A stretch of 64,000 bases of DNA from DATJGR01 sp963787045 (GTDB lineage Bacteria > Pseudomonadota > Gammaproteobacteria > Pseudomonadales > Azotimanducaceae). Both the position numbers and the translations under genes were made by a program. The stretch is taken from positions 248,001-312,000 of the forward strand of contig CAWBBR010000003.1 in assembly GCA_963787045.1 (NCBI GenBank). Reading direction: 5' to 3'. Below the pieces are notes generated by a model. That model was not told the origin of the DNA, ran no database searches, and worked only from the letters and a program-made list of their open reading frames with translations. This document shows positions 1 to 8,367 of the stretch, piece after piece. Positions within the stretch are counted from its first letter, which is position 1. Each line of letters begins with the position of its first letter.

Positions 1-116
1 CGCGGCGCGGTTTGATCCGCATGGTGAATCAGCGGCGCAAGTTGTTGGACTACCTTCGGGAGAAGGATTCCGCCCGCTATGCAAGCCTGATCGAACGGCT
101 GGGTCTGCGACGATAA
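1..116 (+). CDS. rpsO: 30S ribosomal protein S15, C-terminal part
   Basis: This is the 3' end of rpsO; the start lies left of the window. The visible 37 codons include NQRRKLLDYLR and end in LIERLGLRR, the typical S15 tail that contacts 16S rRNA in the platform of the small subunit. It is followed after 25 bases by pnp in the same orientation, the usual rpsO-pnp pair. The gene is too short here for a long-ORF search. Identification is by sequence pattern and neighbour, and I consider it secure. Confidence 0.95.
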   Translation, partial: RRGLIRMVNQRRKLLDYLREKDSARYASLIERLGLRR

Positions 117-141
117 TCCGGTGCAATAGGAGGATATAAAT

Positions 142-2244
142 TTGAGTCGTGTAACAAAGGAATTCCAGTACGGCGATCACCGCGTGATCCTGGAAACCGG
201 GCGTCTCGCCCGTCAAGCCACCGGCGCAGTGCTCGTTTCGATGGGCGAAACCGTCGTGCTGTGCACCGTGGTCGGATTGAAAACCACCCGTCCCGGTATC
301 GACTTCTTTCCATTGACGGTGAATTACCAGGAAAAAACCTACGCCGCGGGCAAGATCCCGGGCGGTTTCTTCCGTCGTGAGGGTCGTCCGTCGGAGAAAG
401 AAACGCTGACGTGCCGCCTGATCGATCGTCCGATTCGTCCGCTGTTCCCCAAAGGGTTCAAGAACGAAGTCGAGGTCATCTGCACCGTCATGTCGGCGGA
501 CAAGGACATGGATCCGGACATCGCATCGCTGATCGGTACGTCGGCGGCGCTGGCTGTATCGGGTCTGCCGTTCAATGGTCCGATCGCCGCCGCGCGGGTT
601 GGGTACAAGGACGGTCAGTATCTGCTGAACCCAGGCTATGCGGCATTGAAAGAGTCGCGACTGAGCATGGTGGTTGCGGGAACCGCCTCAGCGGTGCTGA
701 TGGTCGAGTCGGAAGCGCAAGAGCTCACTGAAGACCAGATGCTCGGTGGTGTGCTGTTCGGCCACGACGCGATGCAGATCGCGATCAAGGCGATCAAGGA
801 ACTCGCCGCCGAGGCCGGCAAGCCTCGTTGGGAAGTCCCGGTGGTCGCACAAAACGAAGCGCTTGCGAGCGCGGTCAGCGATCTGGTGAAAGCCGATCTC
901 GGTGCTGCCTATCGGACCACCGACAAGCAGGAGCGCCAGTCGAAGATCAGTGCACTGCGCGCGCATGCAGTAGAGACGCTCGCCGGCGGCGACGCGCCGC
1001 AGTTCAGCGCGGGTGATGTCGATGGTCTATTCGGCAAGCTCGAGAAGCAGATCGTGCGTCAGCGTGTGCTGAACGGCGAACCACGAATCGACGGACGCGA
1101 TCTTCGCAAGGTCCGGCCGATTTCGATCGAAGTCGGCATCCTGCCGAAAGCGCACGGTTCGGCGCTGTTCACGCGGGGCGAAACGCAGGCGATCGTCGTT
1201 GCGACGCTCGGTACGTTGCGCGACGCGGCGATCATCGACGCACTCGAAGGGACGTACAAAGACGGCTTCATGCTGCACTACAACTTCCCTCCGTACTCGA
1301 CCGGTGAAGCCGGTATGCGCGGCGGCCCGAAGCGGCGCGACATCGGCCACGGCCGCCTGGCGCGACGTGGCGTCGCAGCGGTGTTGCCGCCGCCCGATTC
1401 GTTCCCGTACACGTTGCGGGTCGTCTCGGAAATCACCGAGTCGAACGGATCGAGCTCGATGGCCAGCGTCTGCGGTGCATCGCTCTCGCTGATGGATGCC
1501 GGCGTTCCGTTGAAAGCACCGGTCGCCGGTGTAGCGATGGGACTCGTCAAGGAAGGCAATCGGTACGCCGTATTGACCGACATCCTCGGCGACGAAGATC
1601 ACCTCGGCGACATGGACTTCAAAGTGGCCGGCACCAGTCGTGGTGTAACGGCGCTGCAGATGGACATCAAGATCGAAGGCGTCACCGAAGAGATCATGGA
1701 AGCCGCGTTGGAGCAGGCTGCGGAAGCGCGCCTGCACATTCTCGGTGAGATGAACAAGGTGCTGTCGCAATCGCGCGCATCGATCTCGACGAACGCCCCG
1801 CAGATGATCGTGTTGAAGGTCAATCCGGAGAAGATCCGCGACATCATCGGCAAAGGCGGCAGCACCATTCGTGCAATCGTCGAGCAGACCGGTGCGCAGA
1901 TCGACATCGACGACGACGGCAGCGTTCGAATCTACGCGGCCGATGCAGCGGCGAAGGACGCAGCGGTCAATCGCGTCATGGAGATCGCCGCCGATGCCGA
2001 GATCGGCAAGGTGTACCGCGGTCGGGTCGAACGCATCGTCGACTTCGGTGCGTTCATCAACATCCTGCCGGGCAAAGACGGCCTGGTACACATCTCGCAG
2101 ATCGCCGACGAGCGGGTCGAGAAAGTGACCGACTATCTGAAGGAAGGTCAGGAAGTGGACGTGGTCGTTCTCGACGTCGACCAGCGCGGACGCGTCAAAC
2201 TCAGCATGAAGGAAGTGCCGAAACAGGCCGGCGCCGCCGGCTGA
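142..2244 (+). CDS. pnp: Polyribonucleotide nucleotidyltransferase (PNPase)
   Basis: PNPase degrades RNA 3' to 5' by phosphorolysis and is the scaffold partner of RNase E in the degradosome. The 700 residues hold two RNase PH domains, with FPPYSTGEAGM and RRDIGHGRLARRGV near 381-410 and GDEDHLGDMDF near 483-493 carrying the catalytic residues. These are followed by a KH domain (IRDIIGKGGSTIRAI, about 560-575) and an S1 domain (GKVYRGRVERIVDFGAF, about 620-690). Length matches the family. The start is TTG at 142, seven bases after a strong AGGAGGA (128-134); no ATG fits better. Probably cotranscribed with rpsO. In E. coli PNPase autoregulates through its leader after RNase III cleavage; I did not find an obvious long hairpin in the 25-base gap. 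Confidence 0.98.
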   Translation: MSRVTKEFQYGDHRVILETGRLARQATGAVLVSMGETVVLCTVVGLKTTRPGIDFFPLTVNYQEKTYAAGKIPGGFFRREGRPSEKETLTCRLIDRPIRPLFPKGFKNEVEVICTVMSADKDMDPDIASLIGTSAALAVSGLPFNGPIAAARVGYKDGQYLLNPGYAALKESRLSMVVAGTASAVLMVESEAQELTEDQMLGGVLFGHDAMQIAIKAIKELAAEAGKPRWEVPVVAQNEALASAVSDLVKADLGAAYRTTDKQERQSKISALRAHAVETLAGGDAPQFSAGDVDGLFGKLEKQIVRQRVLNGEPRIDGRDLRKVRPISIEVGILPKAHGSALFTRGETQAIVVATLGTLRDAAIIDALEGTYKDGFMLHYNFPPYSTGEAGMRGGPKRRDIGHGRLARRGVAAVLPPPDSFPYTLRVVSEITESNGSSSMASVCGASLSLMDAGVPLKAPVAGVAMGLVKEGNRYAVLTDILGDEDHLGDMDFKVAGTSRGVTALQMDIKIEGVTEEIMEAALEQAAEARLHILGEMNKVLSQSRASISTNAPQMIVLKVNPEKIRDIIGKGGSTIRAIVEQTGAQIDIDDDGSVRIYAADAAAKDAAVNRVMEIAADAEIGKVYRGRVERIVDFGAFINILPGKDGLVHISQIADERVEKVTDYLKEGQEVDVVVLDVDQRGRVKLSMKEVPKQAGAAG

Positions 2245-2266
2245 CCGGTTTCCTTCGATCCATCGA

Positions 2267-2299
2267 CCGCCGCGCCCGAACGGGCCCGGCGGTTTTTTT
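2267..2299 (+). terminator. Rho-independent terminator of rpsO-pnp
   Basis: An 11-base arm (2267-2277) pairs with 2282-2292 around a GAAC loop, with a single C/C mismatch, and is followed directly by seven T residues. It lies 22 bases after the pnp stop, so it closes the rpsO-pnp unit. Confidence 0.9.
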
Positions 2300-2304
2300 C
2301 GACC

Positions 2305-2330
2305 GTCGAAATTGCACCGGATTGAGCGTC
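2305..2330 (+). promoter_or_regulatory. Possible ECF-type promoter of the DGPF/sigma module
   Basis: GTCGAA (2305-2310) and CGTC (2327-2330) are separated by 16 bases, about 50 bases upstream of the DGPF gene. A CGTC-like -10 is common among ECF sigma promoters, and these modules are usually autoregulated. The match is short and could be chance in GC-rich DNA. Confidence 0.25.
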
Positions 2331-2379
2331 ATTGTCACGACGGCGCATAGTGCCCGCCAATCACAGACGGAGACCTGCA

Positions 2380-2727
2380 ATGCAATATCTGCTGATGATC
2401 CATTCGGACGATTCCGGGTTCTTCGCGATGAAGCCGGCCGAGCAACAACAGGCGATGGGCGCCTATATGGCGTACACGGAAGCGCTCAGGAAAGCGGGTG
2501 CGCTGGTCGGCTCGAATCGCCTGATGCCGAGCACCGATGCGACGATCGTGCGCGTGGCGAACGGCAAGTCGCAGGTTCTGAACGGGCCGTTCACCGACAC
2601 GAAAGAGCAGCTCGGCGGTTACTACCTGATCGAAGCGCCGGATCTCGACGCGGCCATCGCGTGGGCGGCGCGTTGCCCCGGTGCGGGCCACGGCGCGGTC
2701 GAGGTGCGACCGGTCAGAACGAACTGA
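2380..2727 (+). CDS. YCII-related (DGPF domain) protein
   Basis: A 115-residue protein of the YciI-like/DGPF family. It starts MQYLLMIHSDD and carries NGPFTDTKEQLGGYYLIEA, the variant of the DGPF(T/A)E(T/S)KE signature that names the family. The fold is a small ferredoxin-like dimer; no enzymatic reaction has been firmly assigned to DGPF proteins. I chose ATG 2380 because the family starts with M-x-Y-L-L and GGAG lies just upstream; the frame stays open further 5' but the extra residues look random. It ends seven bases before the ECF sigma gene. DGPF genes are very often found next to ECF42-type sigma factors, so the pair is probably functional: sensor or target plus regulator. Confidence 0.85.
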   Translation: MQYLLMIHSDDSGFFAMKPAEQQQAMGAYMAYTEALRKAGALVGSNRLMPSTDATIVRVANGKSQVLNGPFTDTKEQLGGYYLIEAPDLDAAIAWAARCPGAGHGAVEVRPVRTN

Positions 2728-2734
2728 GCGACGC

Positions 2735-4003
2735 GTGACGGCGACTGACGAAGATGTACGAGCGCGTGCGACCGCGGACGCGGTCGTGCGGCGCAGCTAC
2801 GGCAAACTGGTCGCGCTGCTCGCGGTTCGAACGCGCGACGTCGCCGGCGCGGAAGATGCGTTGTCCGAAGCGTTTGCATCGGCGCTGGCCGATTGGCCGT
2901 CCAAGGGTTGCCCCGCCAATCCGGAGGCGTGGTTGTTGACCGTCGCGCGGAGAAAGCTGATCGATGTCGCGCGACGCCGCCGCAGCGGGGAGAAAGCGGC
3001 GGCCGAGTTGCGATTGCTCGCGGACGAATTCGAAGCCAACGATTTGCATGAGGCGCCATTCCCGGACCAACGCCTCGCGCTGATTTTCGCGTGCGCCCAT
3101 CCGGCGATCGATGCGGGGATTCACGCGCCGTTGATTCTGCAGGTCGTACTCGGTCTCGATGCGGCGACGATCGCGTCGGCGTTTCTGATGTCGCCGGCCG
3201 CGATGGGCCAACGGCTGGTGCGTGCAAAGCACAAGATCCGACAGGCGGAAATCCCGTTTCGGATTCCGCGCCGCGACGAATTGCCGGGGCGCCTCGACCC
3301 GGTATTGGATGCCATCTACGCGGCGTTCGCGGAAGGTTGGAGCGATCCCACAGGCACCGACGTTGCGCGCCGCGAACTTCCCGACGAGGCGATCTTTCTG
3401 TGTCGGGTGGTCGACGATCTGCTGCCGGACGAGCCGGAAGTGCTGGGGCTGCTCGCGCTGATGCTGCATGCCGAAGCGCGGCGCACCGCGCGGCGGAATG
3501 CCGCAGGAGATTATGTGCCGCTCGCCGATCAGGATCCGACGTTGTGGGACGCAAAGATGATCGAAGAGGCGGAATCGTTGCTGCTGCGCGCCAGCGCACA
3601 CGAAGCGATCGGCCGATATCAGATCGAGGGCGCACTGCAGTCGGCGCACGTGCATCGGCGTCGCACCGGCCAGGCGAACTGGTCGGCGGTGGTCGAACTG
3701 TACGATGCATTGCTCGCGCTCTCGCGATCGCCCGTGGTCGCGATCAACCGCGCGCTGGCGTTGGCGCAGGTACAAGGCCCGCGTCCAGCGCTCGACGCGC
3801 TCGATGCCGCGGCGGCCGATCCGCGGCTCGTCGAGTATCAACCGTATTGGGCGGCGCGCGCCGAGCTGTTGGCGAAGGTCGGTGCAAGCGCAGACGCGCG
3901 ACACGCCTATGACATTGCCATCGGTCTCGAGCGAGACGCCGCGGTCCGGCGTTTTCTGCAACGCCGCCAGGACGCGTTGACTACTGCTTCTGCCGATTCT
4001 TGA
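2735..4003 (+). CDS. ECF RNA polymerase sigma factor with C-terminal TPR-like extension (ECF42-like)
   Basis: A 422-residue sigma factor, far longer than the ~190 residues of a simple ECF factor. Region 2 is at about 20-85 (AGAEDALSEAFASALADW, then PEAWLLTVARRKLIDVARR). Region 4 is near 130-175 (LILQVVLGLDAATIASAFLM, RLVRAKHKIRQAEIPFRIP). The remaining ~240 residues (AIYAAFAEGW, LLPDEPEVLGLLALMLHAEAR, RSPVVAINRALALAQVQGP) match the helical, TPR-like tail of the SigJ/DUF6596 type. In the ECF42 group that tail is needed for activity, with no anti-sigma gene beside it; none is seen here. The start is GTG 2735 (VTATDED), because residues upstream do not resemble the family. The gene ends inside the 3' end of convergent acs (23-bp overlap). 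Confidence 0.88.
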   Translation: MTATDEDVRARATADAVVRRSYGKLVALLAVRTRDVAGAEDALSEAFASALADWPSKGCPANPEAWLLTVARRKLIDVARRRRSGEKAAAELRLLADEFEANDLHEAPFPDQRLALIFACAHPAIDAGIHAPLILQVVLGLDAATIASAFLMSPAAMGQRLVRAKHKIRQAEIPFRIPRRDELPGRLDPVLDAIYAAFAEGWSDPTGTDVARRELPDEAIFLCRVVDDLLPDEPEVLGLLALMLHAEARRTARRNAAGDYVPLADQDPTLWDAKMIEEAESLLLRASAHEAIGRYQIEGALQSAHVHRRRTGQANWSAVVELYDALLALSRSPVVAINRALALAQVQGPRPALDALDAAAADPRLVEYQPYWAARAELLAKVGASADARHAYDIAIGLERDAAVRRFLQRRQDALTTASADS

Positions 4004-5922
4004 CGAGGTCGTCGACGACCGCCGGATCGGCCAGCGTGGTGGTATCGCCGAGATTCTCGAGTTCATTCGCTGCGATCTTGCGCAGGATGCGGCGCATGAT
4101 CTTGCCGGAACGTGTCTTCGGCAATCCGGGCGCCCATTGAATGACGTCGGGTTTCGCGATTGCGCCGATCTCTTTGCGAACGAGTTCCGACAGTTCGTGC
4201 TTCAACTCGTCGCTCGGTTTGGCACTGCTCATCAACGTGACGTACGCGTAAATGCCTTCGCCTTTGATCGGGTGCGGAAATCCGACGACCGCAGCTTCGG
4301 CCACCGCGCTGTGCAAGACGAGTGCACTCTCCACTTCGGCGGTGCCCATGCGATGCCCGGATACGTTCATGACGTCGTCTACGCGGCCGGTGATCCAGTA
4401 GTAGCCGTCGGCGTCGCGGCGCGCGCCGTCACCGGTGAAGTACATACCTTTGTACGTGCGGTAATAGGTGTCGATGACGCGCTGATGATCGCCGTACACG
4501 GTGCGGATTTGCCCCGGCCACGACGTGGTGATCACCAGGTTGCCGACGGCTTCTGTCGTCTGTACGACGGCGCCCTTGTCGTCGACGATCGCGGGTTTCA
4601 CGCCGAAGAACGGTAACGTTGCAGAACCGGGTTTCAGATCGGTTGCACCCGGAAGCGGCGTGATCATGATGCCGCCGGTCTCGGTTTGCCACCACGTATC
4701 GACGATCGGGCAGCGCCGCTCACCGACGACGTTGTAATACCACTCCCATGCTTCGGGATTGATGGGTTCGCCGACGCTTCCCAACAGCTTCAATGTGGCG
4801 CGGGACGTTCGCTTGACGATCTCGTCGCCCTGTCCCATCAGCGAGCGCAAGGCCGTTGGCGCCGTGTAGAAGATGTTGACCTTGTGCTTGTCGATGACTT
4901 TCCAGAAGCGCGACGCGTCGGGATACGTCGGAATGCCCTCGAACATCAGCGTGATCGCGCCGTTCGCGAGCGGGCCGTACACGATGTACGAGTGTCCCGT
5001 GACCCAACCGACGTCTGCGGTGCACCAGTACACGTCGCCGTCGTGATAGTCGAAAACGTACTTGTGTGTGATCGCGGCCTGCAGCAGGTAACCGCCGGTC
5101 GAGTGCTGCACACCTTTTGGCTTGCCCGTAGAACCCGACGTGTAAAGGATGAACAGCGGATCTTCCGCATCCATCGACTGCGGTTCGCAGGTGTCGGATT
5201 GGCTGGCGACCAGTTCGTGGTACCAGACATCGCGACCGTTCTTCCACGGCACCTTACCGCCCGTGCGCTTCACCGTCAGAACGGTGTGAACGTTCGGGCA
5301 ACTCACGAGCGCTTCTTCGGTGTTCTGTTTCAACGGCACCGGACGTCCGCCGCGGACGCCTTCGTCGGCGGTAATCACCACTCTGCAATCCGAATCGAGG
5401 ATGCGGTCTTTCAACGACTGCGGTGAGAATCCGCCGAATACCACCGAATGCACCGCGCCGATTCGCGCGCACGCGAGCATCGCGTACGCCGCTTCGGGAA
5501 TCATCGGCATGTAGATGCAGACGCGATCGCCTTTTTTTACGCCGCGGCTCTTCAGCGCGTTGGCGAGCCGGCACACGTGTTGATGCAGTTCGCGGTAGGT
5601 GATGCGGGAATCGACCGAAGGGTCGTCGCTTTCCCAGATGATCGCGGTCTGGTCGGCCGCGTGTCTTCAGGTGCCGGTCGATGCAGTTGTAGCTCACATT
5701 GAGCTGCGCGCCTTTGAACCACGCGAAGCGACCATTGACGAAGTCTGCTTCGCAGACGGTATCCCAGCGCCGCGACCACGTGACGAATGCATCGGCTTGC
5801 TCGGCCCAGAATGCGTCGGGCGTTTCGATCGACCGTTTGTACATCGCAAGATATTTCTCGCGATCGATGTGCGCCTTGGCGCGGAAGTTAGCCGGCACTT
5901 TGTGGGTTTCGATTTCAGTCAT
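3981..5922 (-). CDS. acs: Acetyl-CoA synthetase (frame broken by one extra base)
   Basis: Acs activates acetate with ATP and CoA to acetyl-CoA. The N-terminal part begins MTEIETHKVPANFRAKAHID at 5922, after an AGGAAG site. The main part holds the AMP-binding signature DPLFILYTSGSTGKPKGVQH and, near the C-terminus, GLPKTRSGKIMRRILRKIA with the lysine that is acetylated in this family. The two parts are in different frames: around 5655-5660 one extra base (a G in CGCGGCC on the minus strand) breaks the frame after the NCIDRHLKTR region. Removing it gives 646 residues, the normal length, with continuous similarity on both sides. I therefore treat the break as probable sequence error. No stop separates it in frame from panC upstream (see findings). 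Confidence 0.93.
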
Positions 5923-6807
5923 CTGTACTTCCTGCCGTTGATTGCCTGCAGTCGTCGGAGCGAATGAATCATACCGTACGCGCACGTTGTCGATCAGTCG
6001 CGTGCGGCCGAGTCGTGCTGCAGCGAGCACCACGAATTCGCTGGCCGTCACCTGTGGTTGTTCGAGCGTACGCGCATCGCGGACCGCCACGTAGTCGACG
6101 GTGAATCCGGCATCGCGCAATTGCGCAATGCCGGCTCGCTCGAGCGTTTCGAAGGAACGGTCGCCGCGCGTAAGTGCGTCGCCGATTCCGCTCAGCGCGC
6201 GATGGATAGCCGGCGCGCGCGTTCGTTCTTCCGCGCTGAGGTAGCGGTTGCGGCTCGACAACGCGAGCCCGTCGGACGCGCGCACCGTCGGCACGCCGAT
6301 GATGTCGATGGGCAGATCGAGTTGTGCGCAGATCGTTCGGATGAGCGTCAGCTGCTGATAGTCCTTCTCGCCGAAGAACACCTGCGTGGGCGCGACGATG
6401 TTGAACAGTTTCAACACCACGGTGCCGACGCCGTCAAAGTGACCTGGCCTGTGTTCGCCGCAAAGAATGTTGGCGAGTCGTGGGACCGAGACGAGCGTGT
6501 GGCCGTCGCGGCCGTTCGGATACATTTCGCGTTCGCTCGGCGCGAACAGAATGTCGGCGTTGCGTTCGAGCATCGCCGCATCGTCCTGCAACGTGCGCGG
6601 ATACGCCTCGAAGTCCTCGTTGGGACCGAACTGCAGCGGATTGACGAACACGCTCACGACGGTCGCGTCACACGCTTCGCGGCAAGCCTTCACCAGCGTG
6701 AGATGGCCTTCGTGGAGATTACCCATCGTTGGAACGAGTCCGACTCGCGCGGCGCCTCGCGCGGCGAGCGCTGCGCGAACGTCGGCGATCTTCTCGAAGA
6801 TCCGCAT
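5923..6807 (-). CDS. panC: Pantothenate synthetase (3' end uncertain)
   Basis: PanC condenses pantoate and beta-alanine with ATP to pantothenate, the precursor of CoA. Visible motifs are GLVPTMGNLHEGHLTLV with the HxGH-type ATP site, FVNPLQFGPNEDFEAYPRT, and FGEKDYQQLTLIR followed by SSRNRYLS. Start is ATG 6807, two bases after the panB stop; a TTG at 6813 would overlap panB. Family similarity ends at RTRLIDNVRV near residue 280, but no in-frame stop follows: the frame runs straight into acs. The true stop is probably lost through an indel in 5923-5990; removing one base there would let panC end in a TGA overlapping the acs ATG. The right end given is the last base before acs. Confidence 0.9.
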
Positions 6808-6809
6808 GG

Positions 6810-7631
6810 TCAATTGAACGAGTGTTCAGGACCGGGAAACACGCCGCCGCGCACGGCCTCTGCGTACGCTTTGAACGCGCCGGGAATTCCGGCGCTGCTC
6901 TCGGCAAGGAAGTTCTTGATGAACTTCGGTGCTTTGATGGAGGGCGGCGTGATGCCGAGCATGTCGTGCATCACCATGATCTGTCCGTCGGTATGCGGGC
7001 CGGCGCCGATTCCGATCGTCGGTATGTGCAATCGTTGCGAGATCTGTTTTGCGAGTTCCACCGGCACGCATTCGAGCAGCAGGATGCTTGCGCCTGCATC
7101 TTCGAGAATCACCGCTTCTTCGATCATCGCGTGCGCTTGATCGGGATCGCGTCCCTGCACGCGGTAACCGCCGATCCGATTGATGGACTGCGGCGTGAGA
7201 CCCATGTGCGCGCACACCGGGATTCCGCGCTCGGTCAGCAAGCGACTCGATTCGGCGAGCCATGCGCCGCCTTCGAGTTTCACGATGTGCGCGCCGGCGC
7301 GCATGAGCGTGGCAGCGCTCTTCAGCGACTGTCGTTCGGAGGCGTAACTCATGAACGGCAGGTCTGCCATGATCAGCGCGCCGCGGTTGCCGCGGTGCAC
7401 GCAGTTCATGTGATACACCATGTCGTCGAGCGTCACCGGCAGCGTGCTGTCGTGACCTTGCAGCACCATACCGAGCGAGTCGCCGACCAGAATCACTTCG
7501 ACGCCCGCGCTGCTGATCAGTTCGGCGAACAGCGCGTCGTAGGCGGTAAGCGCGGCGAATTTCACGCCGTGGCGTTTTCGGTCGGCCAGCGTGTTCAGCG
7601 TGACGTTCGAGCGATTGCTCTGGCTGCTCAT
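6810..7631 (-). CDS. panB: 3-methyl-2-oxobutanoate hydroxymethyltransferase (ketopantoate hydroxymethyltransferase)
   Basis: PanB adds a hydroxymethyl group from 5,10-methylene-tetrahydrofolate to alpha-ketoisovalerate, the first committed step to pantothenate. The 273 residues show FAALTAYDALFAELIS, EVILVGDSLGMVLQGHD with the metal-binding aspartate, VKLEGG and PVCAHMGLTPQS, in the expected order. Length is typical. Its ATG overlaps the stop of the upstream kinase gene by four bases (ATGA), and panC follows after two bases, so translation is probably coupled. panD, the source of beta-alanine, is not present here. Confidence 0.97.
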   Translation of the reverse strand: MSSQSNRSNVTLNTLADRKRHGVKFAALTAYDALFAELISSAGVEVILVGDSLGMVLQGHDSTLPVTLDDMVYHMNCVHRGNRGALIMADLPFMSYASERQSLKSAATLMRAGAHIVKLEGGAWLAESSRLLTERGIPVCAHMGLTPQSINRIGGYRVQGRDPDQAHAMIEEAVILEDAGASILLLECVPVELAKQISQRLHIPTIGIGAGPHTDGQIMVMHDMLGITPPSIKAPKFIKNFLAESSAGIPGAFKAYAEAVRGGVFPGPEHSFN

Positions 7632-8302
7632 AGCAGTGTCGGATGCGGGTTGAAGTATTGACGCATGCCGGACATGTTCGCGATCTGCGAAACCAGTTGA
7701 TCGTAGTGACGGTCGTTGTTCACGAAGTCGATCTCCGAAGCGTTTACGATCAGGACCGGCGCGTCGTCGTAGAAATGGAAGAAGCGCGTATACGAATCGA
7801 TGAGCGCTTCGAGATAGTCGTTGCTGATGTGCTGCTCCGCCGCGATCCCGCGCCGCCGCACGCGCTCCATCAATACGCCGGGCGGCGCCTGCAGATACAC
7901 GACGAGGTCGGGCGTCGGCGCGTTTATCGCGAGCTTGCCGTAGATCTGGTCGTACAGCGTCAGCTCGTTCGCATCGAGCGTGATTTCAGCGAACAGGCGG
8001 TCCTTCTGAATCAGGAAATCCGCGACGACTACCGGATGGAACAAGCGCCCTTCGCCGAGTTCGCCGAGCTGCCGCGCGCGATGCAGGAGGAAAAACAGCT
8101 GCGTTGGCAGCGCGTGTTTGCCGCCTTCGCGATAGAACCGATCGAGAAACGGATTCTCCGCGGCCGGTTCGAGCAATGTCGGGTAGCGGAACGTTTCGCT
8201 CAGGCGGCGGGCGAGTGTGGTTTTGCCGACGCCGATCGGACCTTCCACCGCGATGAACCGCGGCAGCTCAGCCTCGTCGACATCTGCGATCGGCGTAGCC
8301 AT
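7628..8302 (-). CDS. Deoxynucleoside kinase family protein
   Basis: A 224-residue P-loop kinase. The Walker A motif GPIGVGKTTLARRL is at about 21-34, ADFLIQKDRLFAEITLD lies in the middle, and VVYLQAPPGVLMERVRRRG with the arginines of the lid follows. This is the deoxyadenosine/deoxyguanosine kinase-like family, which phosphorylates deoxynucleosides for salvage; the true substrate cannot be read from sequence. It lies between pcnB and panB, the slot held in many gammaproteobacteria by folK, often with a kinase of this family beside it. No folK is seen in the window. It overlaps panB by four bases. Start ATG 8302 has no convincing ribosome site. Confidence 0.87.
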   Translation of the reverse strand: MATPIADVDEAELPRFIAVEGPIGVGKTTLARRLSETFRYPTLLEPAAENPFLDRFYREGGKHALPTQLFFLLHRARQLGELGEGRLFHPVVVADFLIQKDRLFAEITLDANELTLYDQIYGKLAINAPTPDLVVYLQAPPGVLMERVRRRGIAAEQHISNDYLEALIDSYTRFFHFYDDAPVLIVNASEIDFVNNDRHYDQLVSQIANMSGMRQYFNPHPTLL

Positions 8303-8367
8303 TGGGGAGATTCAGCAGCGCTCGCGGCCTCGGTGAAGCGCCATGATGGAGAACCGCGGATCGTGGA

